Below are positions 51,195-61,065 of a stretch of DNA of 64,000 nucleotides, piece by piece. The translations under genes and the position numbers were made by a program. Source of the DNA: Gaetbulibacter sp. S0825 (GTDB lineage: Bacteria > Bacteroidota > Bacteroidia > Flavobacteriales > Flavobacteriaceae); NCBI RefSeq assembly GCF_011777505.1, contig NZ_JAATJT010000002.1:434001-498000 (forward strand), written 5' to 3'. The notes beneath the pieces are model-generated. The model worked only from the letters and a program-made list of their open reading frames with translations. It ran no database searches and had not been told where the DNA came from. Every line of letters begins with the position of its first letter. The stretch's first letter is position 1.

Positions 51195-52881
51195 AAAATA
51201 CTGGAATAAAGGAAAGAAGCAAAAAGTAATTACCATAATTGGTAGTATTGTGCTGCTATTACTATTATTCATTCTTCGTGATGAATACCAACCGTTTTTA
51301 TTATTTATTAGAAAATTCACTTTTGTCATCTTATTAAGCGGAATAATTCTGTTCTTTTTATTAAAAAAATTCAGACGAACACCCAGTTCTGGTAAACGCC
51401 TTGGTATTTTAGGTTTGTTAGTGGTAATCTTCGGAATAATTTACGTCGTTGGTTGGCATTATAAAATGTACGACTACATGAAAACCTATAATGTGTTTAA
51501 TGATTTAAATAAAGTTGAAATTCATGAGTTACCACTTACTCAAAACGAACGCATACAACCATTGCGCAATATTTTTTCCATGGCAAACGAATCTGTTGGT
51601 GAAACTAAAGATGTATCGTTGCCACATTTAGTAAGAGTCGATGGAGAAAACCAATGGACCATGGCTATTCAACCAACAGTAAAATATATTTGGCAACGAA
51701 TAAGCGATAATACCGAAGAAGTGTTTTCGGTGTCCAGTACAACCCCATTTCCGAGGTTTTCTAGTGAAAACAGAATACCTGTAACATTCTCCATTGGTGA
51801 ATCATTAAAATTTAGCAGAAACACCTATAATGCCGTGGTACAACGCTTCGGAATTGCTAAGCTGTTCTCAACAGAGCCTGGAGATGTGTTTTATATGAAA
51901 AATGATGAAGGTGAATGGGTTCAAGTCGTGAGCTTAATTAATTGGAAAGGTTTTTTCTTTCCATACCCAACGTTTGGTGGCGTGGTAATTATTGAAAATG
52001 GCGCACATGATTTTGGCGATTACGTAGAGCGTGTATTAATTGGTAAAGGAACTTTTGTTAGTCCAGAGGATATGAAAAATTATCCGTTTTTAACCAAACA
52101 AAATACCTTATCTGAAAAGGTATCACGCTTGCAAGCAGAATCTTTAAAATTTTTGGGAGGTTTTAGTGATCCGTTGCCTTGGAATATGGAAACTGCAGTT
52201 AAAATTCCAGATTTACCAGACGATCAAAATCAACAACCATTTGTTACCGATTTTAATTTTGAAGGTTCACCAACTGATGCTTATAGTGGTTTATACCATT
52301 GGTTTGGCTTAGAACCAGTAGGAGTAGAGCGCACAAGTTTAACTTTTAGTGTCTTTATTCCTGCAGATGGAACTGACAAATTGTATTATTTTGACCATGC
52401 AGCCAAAAAACAAGGATATGCAGGTGTGTCTGCAATGCCTTTAAAGATAATTGAATCCCGAAAAGAATTTGATTGGTCTGTAAATAAGCCTGTAGAGTTT
52501 AGACCATATATTAAAGATATCGCTGGTAGAAAACGAATGTTTTTCTTAGGGACAGTGTCTGCAGTAAAAGAAGATTCTGGAAATTTTGATGGATCTGCAA
52601 CACCTGATTTAGCATTGGTTGATAGTGAATATCGTGATGTGGTTTGGATAGATGTAAAACGTCCAAGCACTTGGGATAAGACTGTGTATGATCAATTATC
52701 AGAGGCGTGGCGATCTAGTGAAGGTATTGGGTATTATTATGAAGAGAAACCAACCGTAGATATTGACTTAATTAGAGCAGTAACCGATACTATTAAAAAC
52801 ATTCCAAATACTAGCAAAAACCAAGAACAAATAGACGCTTTGCAGCGCAAGATAGATTCTTTAAAAAACAGTAGTAACTAA
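51187..52881 (+). CDS. Large membrane protein with extracytoplasmic domain, AAA+ operon
   Basis: The 564-aa protein has three N-terminal helices (about 13-32, 41-60, 73-92). The basic N-terminus and the basic second loop (KKFRRTPSSGKRLG) place the large C-terminal region of about 470 residues outside the cytoplasm. That region is beta-rich, with PTVKYIWQRI, FGGVVIIENGAHDFGDYVERVLIGKG and DVVWIDVKRPSTWDK as landmarks. Its end has a coiled-coil-like helix (QEQIDALQRKIDSLKNSS). Domain family unrecognised. It is the largest external component of the operon. Confidence 0.75.
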   Translation: MIKKYWNKGKKQKVITIIGSIVLLLLLFILRDEYQPFLLFIRKFTFVILLSGIILFFLLKKFRRTPSSGKRLGILGLLVVIFGIIYVVGWHYKMYDYMKTYNVFNDLNKVEIHELPLTQNERIQPLRNIFSMANESVGETKDVSLPHLVRVDGENQWTMAIQPTVKYIWQRISDNTEEVFSVSSTTPFPRFSSENRIPVTFSIGESLKFSRNTYNAVVQRFGIAKLFSTEPGDVFYMKNDEGEWVQVVSLINWKGFFFPYPTFGGVVIIENGAHDFGDYVERVLIGKGTFVSPEDMKNYPFLTKQNTLSEKVSRLQAESLKFLGGFSDPLPWNMETAVKIPDLPDDQNQQPFVTDFNFEGSPTDAYSGLYHWFGLEPVGVERTSLTFSVFIPADGTDKLYYFDHAAKKQGYAGVSAMPLKIIESRKEFDWSVNKPVEFRPYIKDIAGRKRMFFLGTVSAVKEDSGNFDGSATPDLALVDSEYRDVVWIDVKRPSTWDKTVYDQLSEAWRSSEGIGYYYEEKPTVDIDLIRAVTDTIKNIPNTSKNQEQIDALQRKIDSLKNSSN

Positions 52882-52933
52882 CTTAGAACTGTAACAAAAG
52901 CCCTCTAATTCAGACTTATAAGTAAAGTTCATT

Positions 52934-53419
52934 ATGGGTTATATGGGATTTGGTATGCAGAAATGGATTTACTCAAGAAATCCTAGAAAACCTTTTGCTA
53001 AAGGTAGAATACCTTCGTTTACCTCTATAAATACTTATGAAAGAACATTTAAGGCTCAACCCTCTAAATCATTGGGTAAGTTCTATATATACATTAGCAT
53101 TCTCCTTTTGGGTTTATTTTTTAGTATAATTTATTTGAAGAAAGATGAGTTTTTGATTCACTCAGCAAAAATTAATAATCAAATAAATGAGCAAGCTATT
53201 CAAATTGATAAAGACGCTTTTAGATTTTTAATGAGTTCTGGAATGCATCGTCTAGAATCTAGTAATATAAAAGGGGCGTATTCTGAATTTAAACTAGCAT
53301 ACAACATATATCCAACAAACATTGAGCTTCAGGAAATTATGTTTCATACCTTAAGTATTTTATGCTATAATGATGTAAAGTTTTGTCAAGAGCTAGATGA
53401 TTTTACTCAAAAAGAATGA
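52934..53419 (+). CDS. Small membrane protein with C-terminal TPR-like region
   Basis: The 161-aa protein starts MGYMGFGMQKWIYSRNPRKP, then a basic stretch, one transmembrane helix (FYIYISILLLGLFFSIIYL, about 49-67) and a helical C-terminal segment with RFLMSSGMHRLESSNIKGAYSEFKLAYNIYP, which looks like a TPR pair. The arrangement of a short cytoplasmic N-terminus, one helix and an external TPR suggests an assembly factor. It may belong to the AAA+ operon, 52 bp after it. Confidence 0.65.
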   Translation: MGYMGFGMQKWIYSRNPRKPFAKGRIPSFTSINTYERTFKAQPSKSLGKFYIYISILLLGLFFSIIYLKKDEFLIHSAKINNQINEQAIQIDKDAFRFLMSSGMHRLESSNIKGAYSEFKLAYNIYPTNIELQEIMFHTLSILCYNDVKFCQELDDFTQKE

Positions 53420-53426
53420 AAATTGT

Positions 53427-53987
53427 TTAACTCATAAAATAGGACGCCCCAAAAATGTAAATAGAGCACAATACCAACTCTCCCAACAATAAAGCGCTAA
53501 CAAACACAGGTAGTTTTATACGTAATGCTCCTGAAACATAGCAAATAATATCAGTAGGCACTATTGGAAAAAACGACCAAAACAGGATATAATAAAAGCC
53601 ATATTTACTAGCAAGTTTCTCTTTAATTAGCTTTATGTTTTTGCTTTCACTTTCAAAAAAACTTGAAAACCCAAGCTTATCTGAAAAGTAATAGATTAAC
53701 ACCGAAGAGCCTAAAATTCCAATTAGGGATACTATTAACACCCAAATTAATTGATTAGGAAACAAAATAACGCCTGCAAAAATTAAAGGAGTACTAGGTA
53801 ATAATACAAAACCTCTTAGTAGATGTATTAATAAATAAGCAGCCCAGGCATAACCACTAAACTTGAGTATAAAAGCAGCAATAGTTTCATTAGCAAAAAC
53901 AGAAGGGTCAGCAATATATACAACCACACAAATAGTTATAATGCTAATCCACAGCCATTTCAATACATTTTGAGTTTTCTTGGTCAT
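53427..53987 (-). CDS. VTT-domain (TVP38/DedA-type) membrane protein
   Basis: The 186-aa protein has five or six helices and the VTT pattern: LLPSTPLIFAGVILF (the first re-entrant part), then ILFWSFFPIVPTDIICYVSGAL (second), the F..P(I/V)VPTD motif being typical. These proteins transport or flip lipid carriers such as undecaprenyl phosphate. It converges with the preceding gene. Confidence 0.82.
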   Translation of the reverse strand: MTKKTQNVLKWLWISIITICVVVYIADPSVFANETIAAFILKFSGYAWAAYLLIHLLRGFVLLPSTPLIFAGVILFPNQLIWVLIVSLIGILGSSVLIYYFSDKLGFSSFFESESKNIKLIKEKLASKYGFYYILFWSFFPIVPTDIICYVSGALRIKLPVFVSALLLGELVLCSIYIFGASYFMS

Positions 53988-54309
53988 TGTTTAGTTTCAA
54001 ATACGACGAAGATATTTGAAAAAAGTTACACGAAATCATGTTTAGTTTAAAATTTTAACAAAACTTTTACTACAAACTAAAAATGGTACTATCGCTTTAT
54101 TTATCGGTGTTTTGTAATGTCTATGTTCGTTTGTAAAAGATATTTAATAGCGTTCGACATCTAAATTTTTTAGTTTGTCGTATATAATGCTGAATGAGGT
54201 TTTAATTAGTAATTGTTAATTACATGGTTATAATTATTTGCTCATTACAAAAACAAACATTAAAGTTTTAATTAGATTTATAAAACAATTAACAAAACAA
54301 TTATCAATT
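53988..54309. other. 322-bp gap before the coiled-coil membrane gene
   Basis: AT-rich. It holds the divergent promoters of the VTT and the coiled-coil genes. I see no exact TAnnTTTG box. An inverted repeat GTAATT-GTT-AATTAC lies at 54209-54223. Otherwise nothing. Confidence 0.4.
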
Positions 54310-55200
54310 ATGGAAAACAAAGCTGCAGACAACAATAGAAGCTTAAAAGTAATTTTAAGCATCGCAGTATTATTACTAGTAGGTACAGCATTTTATTCGT
54401 ACTCATTATACAACGATAGTGTAGATACAAAAAAGCAATTAACAGAAGAAAAAGAATTAGTATTAAAAGACCTTAACAATATGGCTGCTCAATTTGATGT
54501 AGCAATTGGCGAAAACGAGGTAGCAAACCAAAAATTAGTAGAAGCTAGAGAGCGTATTAAAGGATTAATGGATTCGCTTAAAGTTTCTGAGAACTCTGTA
54601 AGAAGTTTATGGAGATACAAAAAGAAATTCTTAGACCTTCAATCTGAAATGGATGTGATTCTAGCTGAAAATGATTCTTTAAAAATAGAGAACGTATTAT
54701 TGGCATCATCTTTAGATAGCACAAAAATTGAATTAGAATCTACAACGATGTTCAATGATTCTTTATTGGTTCAAAACTCTGAATTAGCTGATATCGTTGA
54801 AAACGCAGCAGTATTAACTGCAGCTAAACTGGAAGGTTATGGTGTATTAGTACGTACATCAGGTAAATTAGTTCCAATGGAAAGAGCTAGAAGAGTAGAC
54901 AAAATTAGAGTGTGCTACACTGTTGCCAAAAACAACTTAGTTGAAAAGGGTGATAAAGAGTTCTTTGTACAGGTATTGGATCCACAAAGCAATGTTTTGG
55001 GATTAAATGAGCAAATTAAATTTGAAGAGACAACATTAAACTACAGCTTAATAAGCAAGTTTAATTATGAATCAAGAAATTTAGATGTATGCGAGTTTGT
55101 TGATGCAAGAGGAGCAGATAAGTTTAGTGCAGGGCGTTATGTTGTTAACGTATTTGACCAAAAGAATTTAGTGTCTTCTACAGAATTTATACTAAAGTAA
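54310..55200 (+). CDS. Membrane-anchored coiled-coil protein
   Basis: ATG at 54310 gives a 296-aa protein; a TTG at 54238 is rejected because it only adds leader-like residues. After a short charged N-terminus comes one transmembrane helix (VILSIAVLLLVGTAFYSYSL, about 15-34). Residues about 40-185 form a long coiled coil (heptads such as KKQLTEEKELVLKDLNNMAAQ). The C-terminal 100 residues form a beta domain (GVLVRTSGKLVPMERARRVDKIRVCYTV). Flavobacterial relatives exist but have no known function. Monocistronic with a terminator shared with hutI. Confidence 0.75.
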   Translation: MENKAADNNRSLKVILSIAVLLLVGTAFYSYSLYNDSVDTKKQLTEEKELVLKDLNNMAAQFDVAIGENEVANQKLVEARERIKGLMDSLKVSENSVRSLWRYKKKFLDLQSEMDVILAENDSLKIENVLLASSLDSTKIELESTTMFNDSLLVQNSELADIVENAAVLTAAKLEGYGVLVRTSGKLVPMERARRVDKIRVCYTVAKNNLVEKGDKEFFVQVLDPQSNVLGLNEQIKFEETTLNYSLISKFNYESRNLDVCEFVDARGADKFSAGRYVVNVFDQKNLVSSTEFILK

Positions 55201-55227
55201 TCCTTTAATTAGGTTTAGATAGAAAAT

Positions 55228-55260
55228 AAGCCTTGGCATTATTGCTAAGGCTTTTTTATG
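55228..55260. terminator. Bidirectional intrinsic terminator
   Basis: AAGCCTTGGCA pairs with TGCTAAGGCTT (one mismatch) around TTAT, with a T run on the plus strand and an A run on the left. It lies between the convergent coiled-coil gene and hutI. Confidence 0.82.
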
Positions 55261-56494
55261 TTAATACTTTTCCAGAAAGAATAATAGAATCAATATGGTT
55301 GTTTCCAAAGGCATAAGGCAAAAAACCATAACTTGTAATCTCTTTCGTGATTATAAGGTTTGCTTTTTTACCTTTAGTAATACTACCACATTCGTTAGAT
55401 AATCCCATAGCATAAGCACCATTTATGGTTGCAGCATTAATGGCTTCTTCAGGAGTCATTTTCATTTTTATACAAGCTGTACTCACTACAAAATTCATGT
55501 TGCCGCTTGGTGTAGAACCTGGATTATAATCGGTTGCTAAAGCCAATGGCAAACCTGCATCAATAAGTTGTCTTGCTGGTGTATATGGAATACTCAAAAA
55601 ATAGGAGCAAGAAGGTAAAGCCACAGGAATGGTATTGCTGTCTTGTAAGGCTGTAATGTCTTCTTGATTCAATTCCTCCAAATGGTCTACAGATAGAGCT
55701 TTATGTTTTACACCAAGTGCAACGCCTCCAAATGCATTGAATTGGTTTACATGAATTTTAGGAATTAGATTATATGTTTTTCCAGCTTTTAAAATATGTT
55801 CGGTATCTTCAAGCGAGAAATAGCCCTTTTCACAAAAAACATCAATGTAGTCTGCCAATTGTTCTTGGGCAACTTTTGGTAACATATCGTTAATCACCAA
55901 ATCCAGATAGTCATCTTTTCTATTTTTATAGGCTAAAGGAAGTGCGTGAGCGCCTAAAAAAGTGGTTTTAACTAATATAGGAAACTCCTTTTCAATTCTT
56001 TTGGCAACACGCAACATTTTAAGTTCAGCTTCGGTTGTTAAGCCATAACCAGATTTGATTTCAATTGCGCCTGTACCAAGTTTCATAACCTCTTTAACAC
56101 GAGGGATAGATTGGTTATATAAATCGTTTTCAGAGGTTTCTTGAAGTGTTTTTGCAGAATTTAAGATGCCTCCACCACGATTAGCGATTTCTTCGTAACT
56201 CAAACCATTAATTCTATCAACAAACTCTTGCTCTCTATTTCCAGCATAGACAATGTGTGTGTGCGAATCGCACCAACTTGGTAATACCATTTTACCTGTA
56301 GCATCAATTTGCTTATCTGTTTGTGTTTTTGGCAAATCTTGCATTTCTCCAAAATCTATAATAACATCATCTTCAATTAAAACAAATGCATTTTTAATGG
56401 TTGGTAAAAGCTTCATATCATTTCCAGAAACTTTATCGATACTTATATCACGTATTTGAAGTAATTCTTTAATATTAATTATGAGTGTGGTCAT
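55256..56494 (-). CDS. hutI: Imidazolonepropionase
   Basis: The 412-aa amidohydrolase opens the ring of 4-imidazolone-5-propanoate in histidine degradation, giving N-formiminoglutamate. The metal motif is WCDSHTHIVYAGNREQEF (HxH, about residues 74-91). IEIKSGYGL, FLGAHALPL and IHVNQFNAFGG follow, and LATDYNPGSTPSGNMN contains the metal Asp. Full length. No other hut genes lie nearby. Confidence 0.95.
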   Translation of the reverse strand: MTTLIINIKELLQIRDISIDKVSGNDMKLLPTIKNAFVLIEDDVIIDFGEMQDLPKTQTDKQIDATGKMVLPSWCDSHTHIVYAGNREQEFVDRINGLSYEEIANRGGGILNSAKTLQETSENDLYNQSIPRVKEVMKLGTGAIEIKSGYGLTTEAELKMLRVAKRIEKEFPILVKTTFLGAHALPLAYKNRKDDYLDLVINDMLPKVAQEQLADYIDVFCEKGYFSLEDTEHILKAGKTYNLIPKIHVNQFNAFGGVALGVKHKALSVDHLEELNQEDITALQDSNTIPVALPSCSYFLSIPYTPARQLIDAGLPLALATDYNPGSTPSGNMNFVVSTACIKMKMTPEEAINAATINGAYAMGLSNECGSITKGKKANLIITKEITSYGFLPYAFGNNHIDSIILSGKVLT

Positions 56495-56568
56495 TTAAAT
56501 TTTGAATAATTCTGTTTCGAGCTATAAATTTAGAATAAATATGATGCTTAATAAATAATAGCTTAAAT

Positions 56569-56576
56569 TAATTTTG
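56569..56576 (+). promoter_or_regulatory. Bacteroidota -7 box (TAATTTTG) of the racemase gene
   Basis: A perfect TAnnTTTG match, 35 bp before the ATG at 56612. No -33 TTG was found at normal spacing. Confidence 0.4.
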
Positions 56577-56611
56577 TTATTTGCAATGATTCTACTAACA
56601 AATATGATTTT

Positions 56612-57301
56612 ATGAAAACTATTGGACTTATTGGAGGCATTACACCACAATCTACCATTTTGTATTATCAAATCTTAAACGACTTAGCCAATAAGGAGTT
56701 TGGAGGAAATCATTCTTGTAAAACAATAATTCATAGTTTAGATTTTGGAGAAATTTCTAGTCTTCAATCACAAGATGATTGGGATGCATTGGATGAAATA
56801 ATGAAGGGCGCTGGAAAAAGTCTGGAAAAAGCAGGAGCTGACCTTATCATTATTTGTGCAAACACTATGCATTTGTCCATTGATGCTGTAAGGGGAGTGG
56901 TTTCAATACCAATAATACATATAGCTGAAGCAACAGCATATAAAATAAAAGAACAGCAAATTAATGAAGTAGCTCTATTAGGGACAAAGTATACTATGGA
57001 GAAGGATTTTTTTAAAGATATTTTACTTTCTAATGGGATTAAAGTGATTATTCCAGATTTTAAACAGAGAGAAAAAATACATGATGTTATTTACTCAGAA
57101 TTATCAAAAGGCATCATGAATAGTGCATCTAAACAAATTTATTCGCAAATAATAGATAAATTAATTGGCAATGGCGCAAAAGGTGTAATTTTAGGTTGTA
57201 CTGAAATTCCTTTGCTAATTCAACAAGGAGATGTTTCTGTTCCTGTGTTTGATACTACAACAATTCATGCAAATGCAGCATTTAATAGCACTTTAAAATA
57301 A
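56612..57301 (+). CDS. Aspartate/glutamate racemase family protein
   Basis: The 229-aa cofactor-independent racemase has both catalytic cysteines: Cys in LIIICANTMHL (about residue 82) and Cys in VILGCTEIPLLI (about 193). The N-terminal IGLIGGITPQSTILYYQ is typical of aspartate racemase-like members. It converts L- to D-aspartate or a related amino acid. It precedes a Crp/Fnr gene by 8 bp, probably co-transcribed. Confidence 0.88.
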   Translation: MKTIGLIGGITPQSTILYYQILNDLANKEFGGNHSCKTIIHSLDFGEISSLQSQDDWDALDEIMKGAGKSLEKAGADLIIICANTMHLSIDAVRGVVSIPIIHIAEATAYKIKEQQINEVALLGTKYTMEKDFFKDILLSNGIKVIIPDFKQREKIHDVIYSELSKGIMNSASKQIYSQIIDKLIGNGAKGVILGCTEIPLLIQQGDVSVPVFDTTTIHANAAFNSTLK

Positions 57302-57309
57302 GTAATACT

Positions 57310-57906
57310 ATGAATGCTAATTTTGTTTTTTTAAATTCTTTTACTCAAATAGATGAAGCGGCTTTTAAAAGGCTTCAAGAAATTACTTCATATAGAATTC
57401 TCAGGAAAAACGAAATAGTAGCTAGAGAAGGTGAAATTCCCTCACTAAGTGTCTATATGCTTATTTCTGGTGTTATGAGAGCCTATATAAGTACAGAATC
57501 TGGTAAGCAGTATAACAAAAAGTTGTTTGTTCCAAAATCTTTTGTAGGACCACTAACGGCTATTATTACCAAAAGGCCATCAAAATTAACTTATGAAACG
57601 CTTACCGAGTGTAAAGTAATTGAAACTAATTTTGAAACTTTTTTGGGTATGTGTAAAACAGATATCCAACTTTCTAACCTATATAATAAAGTGCTAGAAA
57701 ATATATTTATGGAGTATGAACGCAGGAGTCTAGAACTAATGTCTCTAAATGCAACAGAGCGATATCTTAATTTGAGAAAACGTATTCCAAATATAGATGA
57801 ACTTATTCCACAATTTCAAATAGCTTCTTTTTTAAACATCACTCCTGTGCAATTGAGTAGAGTTAGAAAAAAACTAAACTATAAACATATGTTAATGAAG
57901 AATTAG
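57310..57906 (+). CDS. Crp/Fnr-family regulator (cyclic-nucleotide-binding fold)
   Basis: The 198-aa protein has a cNMP-binding-like beta barrel (about 25-110, REGEIPSLSVYMLISGVMRAYI) and a C-terminal helical segment with ERYLNLRKRIPNIDELIPQFQIASFLNITPVQLSRVRKKL, in which the HTH is IASFLNITPVQLSRVR. This form, common in Bacteroidota, lacks the classical cAMP residues. Adjacent racemase gene may be a target. Confidence 0.85.
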   Translation: MNANFVFLNSFTQIDEAAFKRLQEITSYRILRKNEIVAREGEIPSLSVYMLISGVMRAYISTESGKQYNKKLFVPKSFVGPLTAIITKRPSKLTYETLTECKVIETNFETFLGMCKTDIQLSNLYNKVLENIFMEYERRSLELMSLNATERYLNLRKRIPNIDELIPQFQIASFLNITPVQLSRVRKKLNYKHMLMKN

Positions 57907-57982
57907 TTTAAGAATGATATTTTTATCACTTCATATTACATAATTATCCTAGGAAAAGATTAATAGCTAACTAACCAATTGA

Positions 57983-58016
57983 AAAAAGCAGGAAACTTAA
58001 TGTTTACCTGCTTTTT
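57983..58016. terminator. Intrinsic terminator, bidirectional
   Basis: AAAGCAGG-AAAC pairs with GTTTA-CCTGCTTT with a 1-nt bulge around TTAAT; A run before and T run after. Between the convergent Crp/Fnr and FG-GAP genes. Confidence 0.75.
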
Positions 58017-58040
58017 GCATTATTAATTATGTGTTTTTTT

Positions 58041-59435
58041 CTATTGTTTTATAAACTTATATGCTTTACTAAAATCGTCAAGTTTTAATATATAGATTCC
58101 AGATTCTAAAGTAGAAACATCTAAAGGTGAATTAACATTTTTAGTGGCTCCCAAGACTTTTTTGCCTAACAAATCATAAACGGAGATATTAAAATCCTCA
58201 GAATTAGTACTCCTAAAATTCAATCTATCTAATGTAGGATTTGGGTAAATCCCAAACGAATCTTTGTCGTTATCATCCAATCCTAAAATGTAATATTGAT
58301 TTTCAAACCAATTGAGATGGTCATCATTATAAGCAGAACTTGCAATATCGGGATAGGTATCATTATCAAAATCTGCTAATTCAAACACATATGCTTGATT
58401 TTGTGTATTGTCTATTACCTGTTCAGGTCCAAAACTTCCAGAACCATTATTTTTTAACCAAATTAGATCATTAACATCAGCTAAAGCACCACTGCTTACT
58501 ATAAGGTCATTCATACCATCATTGTCTAAATCTTTCATTCGAGCCATAGAGGGATTACCAAAACTTGTAGTGATAGTAGTAGATGAAAATCCTGCGCCTG
58601 TATCTTCATACCAAATAAGAGAGCCAGCTCCAGCTGTTTCACCAAGTTCAGTTACTAAAATATCTAAATTTGCATCGCCATCATAATCAACCGAAATAGC
58701 TTCAGAAAGATAATTTAATCCACTACCAACAGATGATGCATCTTTAGTAAAAGCTCCTGCGCCATTATTTCTAAAGATTTCGACAACATTAGTAGACGAA
58801 CTTTGACTTGTCACTACTATGGCGTCCAAATCTGTGTCTCCATCTAAATCTTCTAAAGTAATTGTGTCTGGACTTGTAAGGGTATTGTCTAGAGTGGTTG
58901 GTCCTGTAAACGATCCTGAGCCATTATTACTAAACCAAACAATGGTGTTATCATCAATTGCAGAAACAGCAATATCCACAGAAGTTCCAGCATCAATAGT
59001 TCCAACTGCTAAGCCAGAGGCTCCATTAACTGAGCTTGATATTGTTTGTTCTGTTCCATAATTTCCACCACCTCCACCGTCGTTGGCAAACCAGACAACT
59101 TTATCATTACTGTATGAACAAGCAACAATGTCTTCAAAAGTATCACCATTAAGATCAACAAATTTTATTCCTGTAATTCCATCTAATGTGTTTATTAATG
59201 ACGAGTGCAATGAAAAAGAGCCAGTACCGTCATTACTATATAACTCAATGGTGTTATCTCCAAAAGTTGCAACAATTAAATCTATATTACCGTCATTATT
59301 AAAGTCTCCAGAAACCATCCTATACGGTTGATCTCCAGTAAGAGCAATAATATTCTTAGTACTAAAAGTTGTTTGTGCATTTACAACAATTGATATACAG
59401 AAAAGAATAATAAACCAATGTAATTTGTTTTTCAT
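58041..59435 (-). CDS. Secreted FG-GAP/VCBS repeat protein with T9SS sorting domain
   Basis: The 464-aa protein has a signal peptide (MKNKLHWFIILFCISIVVNAQ), then about six FG-GAP/VCBS repeats in which DFNNDGNIDLIVATFGDNT, VDLNGDTFEDIVACSYSND, EDLDGDTDLDAIVV, DYDGDANLDILVTE and DLDNDGMNDLIVSS recur with calcium-binding D-x-N/D-x-D-G. The last 80 residues are a type A T9SS sorting domain (FGIYPNPTLDRLNF, ending VYDLLGKKV and FIKQ). Exported across the outer membrane by the type IX system and anchored or released there. Probably binds carbohydrate or protein; target unknown. Confidence 0.92.
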   Translation of the reverse strand: MKNKLHWFIILFCISIVVNAQTTFSTKNIIALTGDQPYRMVSGDFNNDGNIDLIVATFGDNTIELYSNDGTGSFSLHSSLINTLDGITGIKFVDLNGDTFEDIVACSYSNDKVVWFANDGGGGGNYGTEQTISSSVNGASGLAVGTIDAGTSVDIAVSAIDDNTIVWFSNNGSGSFTGPTTLDNTLTSPDTITLEDLDGDTDLDAIVVTSQSSSTNVVEIFRNNGAGAFTKDASSVGSGLNYLSEAISVDYDGDANLDILVTELGETAGAGSLIWYEDTGAGFSSTTITTSFGNPSMARMKDLDNDGMNDLIVSSGALADVNDLIWLKNNGSGSFGPEQVIDNTQNQAYVFELADFDNDTYPDIASSAYNDDHLNWFENQYYILGLDDNDKDSFGIYPNPTLDRLNFRSTNSEDFNISVYDLLGKKVLGATKNVNSPLDVSTLESGIYILKLDDFSKAYKFIKQ

Positions 59436-59484
59436 AGTGATGCTATTAAGGTTAATATTTTTTATTTCAATTAAATAATAGATG

Positions 59485-60882
59485 TTATTTTAAATTTCCA
59501 ACCATATCTTCAGGTTTTACCCATTCGTCATAATCATCTGCTGATACATAGCCTAAATTTATAGCTTCTTCTTTTAAAGTTGTTCCATTTTTATGAGCGG
59601 TGTTTGCTATTTCGGCTGCTTTATAATACCCTATTTTTGTATTTAAAGCTGTTACCAACATTAACGAATTGTTTAACAACTCCTTAATTACAGCATGATT
59701 AGGCTCTATACCTATTGCACAGTTCACATCAAAACTTACACAAGCATCACCTAATAATTGAGCTGATTGTAATAAGTTTGCTGCCATCATTGGCTTAAAG
59801 ACATTCAATTCGTAATGCCCTTGAGTGCCTCCAACAGTTATAGCTACGTCGTTCCCCATAACTTGAGCACACACCATTGTTAAAGCTTCACATTGAGTAG
59901 GATTTACTTTTCCAGGCATAATAGAACTTCCTGGTTCGTTGGCTGGAATAATAATTTCTCCAATCCCTGAGCGTGGCCCAGAAGCCATCATACGAATGTC
60001 GTTGGCTATTTTATTAAGTGATACAGCTAGTTGTTTTAAAGCACCATGCGACTCTACAATGGCATCATGAGCTGCCAAGGCTTCAAATTTATTTTTGGCA
60101 GTTATAAAAGGTAATCCAGTGAATTCAGTAATATATTTGGCGACTAAGACATCATAGCCTTTTGGCGTATTTAAACCAGTTCCAACGGCTGTTCCACCTA
60201 AAGCTAATTCAGCTAAATGTGGTAAGGTGTTTTCAAGTGCTTTTAAGCCGTGATCTAATTGAGACACATAACCAGAAAATTCTTGACCAAGTGTTAAAGG
60301 TGTCGCATCCATTAAATGGGTTCTACCAATTTTAACAACGTCCTTAAAATCATTAGCTTTTTTATGGAGTGTGTCTCGTAATTGCTTTACTCCAGGAATA
60401 GTGTTTTCTACAATCTTTTTATAAGTTGCAATATGCATTCCTGTAGGGAAGGTATCGTTTGACGATTGCGATTTATTGACATCATCATTAGGTTGAATGG
60501 TTTTATCACCCTCTCCAATTACTTTTCCAGCAATTTGATGTGCTCTATTAGCAACAACCTCATTCACATTCATATTACTTTGTGTTCCTGAGCCTGTTTG
60601 CCAAATTACTAATGGAAATTGTTCATCATGCTTTCCGCTTAATATTTCATCACAAACTTGAGCAATTAAATCACGTTTTTCATTAGGTAATACACCAAGT
60701 TCACAGTTTGCATAAGCTGCTGCTTTTTTTAAATATGCAAACCCATAAACTATTTCTAAAGGCATTGATGCTGGCGCTCCAATTTTAAAGTTGTTTCTAG
60801 AGCGTTCAGTTTGCGCTCCCCAAAGTTTATCAGATGGGACTTTTACGTCTCCCATAGTATCTTTTTCTATTCGGTAACTCAT
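59485..60882 (-). CDS. fumC: Class II fumarate hydratase
   Basis: The 465-aa enzyme of the TCA cycle hydrates fumarate to L-malate. [19 protein letters not shown] is the family start and [18 protein letters not shown] the substrate segment. [17 protein letters not shown] holds the catalytic His and [17 protein letters not shown] is the signature. Full length. -7 box at 60909-60916. Confidence 0.97.
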   Translation of the reverse strand: MSYRIEKDTMGDVKVPSDKLWGAQTERSRNNFKIGAPASMPLEIVYGFAYLKKAAAYANCELGVLPNEKRDLIAQVCDEILSGKHDEQFPLVIWQTGSGTQSNMNVNEVVANRAHQIAGKVIGEGDKTIQPNDDVNKSQSSNDTFPTGMHIATYKKIVENTIPGVKQLRDTLHKKANDFKDVVKIGRTHLMDATPLTLGQEFSGYVSQLDHGLKALENTLPHLAELALGGTAVGTGLNTPKGYDVLVAKYITEFTGLPFITAKNKFEALAAHDAIVESHGALKQLAVSLNKIANDIRMMASGPRSGIGEIIIPANEPGSSIMPGKVNPTQCEALTMVCAQVMGNDVAITVGGTQGHYELNVFKPMMAANLLQSAQLLGDACVSFDVNCAIGIEPNHAVIKELLNNSLMLVTALNTKIGYYKAAEIANTAHKNGTTLKEEAINLGYVSADDYDEWVKPEDMVGNLK

Positions 60883-60908
60883 TGTTTTTAATGATTTTAT
60901 TTACGTAA

Positions 60909-60916
60909 CAAATTTA
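60909..60916 (-). promoter_or_regulatory. Bacteroidota -7 box (TAAATTTG) of fumC
   Basis: On the minus strand TAAATTTG, 26 bp before the fumC ATG. Flanked by TTACGTAA-like sequence. No clear -33 TTG. Confidence 0.45.
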
Positions 60917-61065
60917 CGTCATTTCACTTACTTTTTTTATCTCTAAGTTCAATGATTTATATACAAAATGGTAAAGTTTTAAACACTTTAGTTATAAAAC
61001 TAAATTATAGATTAAATAAATGTTATATTCGATTTCAAAATTTAAAATTGATAACCAGATTCATT

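Noticed and set aside
54238-54309. Longer coiled-coil frame from TTG
   Set aside because: TTG start with no homologous residues; ATG 54310 gives a normal N-terminus.
58408-59331. Plus-strand frames opposite the FG-GAP gene
   Set aside because: They mirror the repetitive DxNxDG codons of the real minus-strand gene.
60952-61065. Longer M28 peptidase frame
   Set aside because: It would put 38 residues before a perfect signal peptide.
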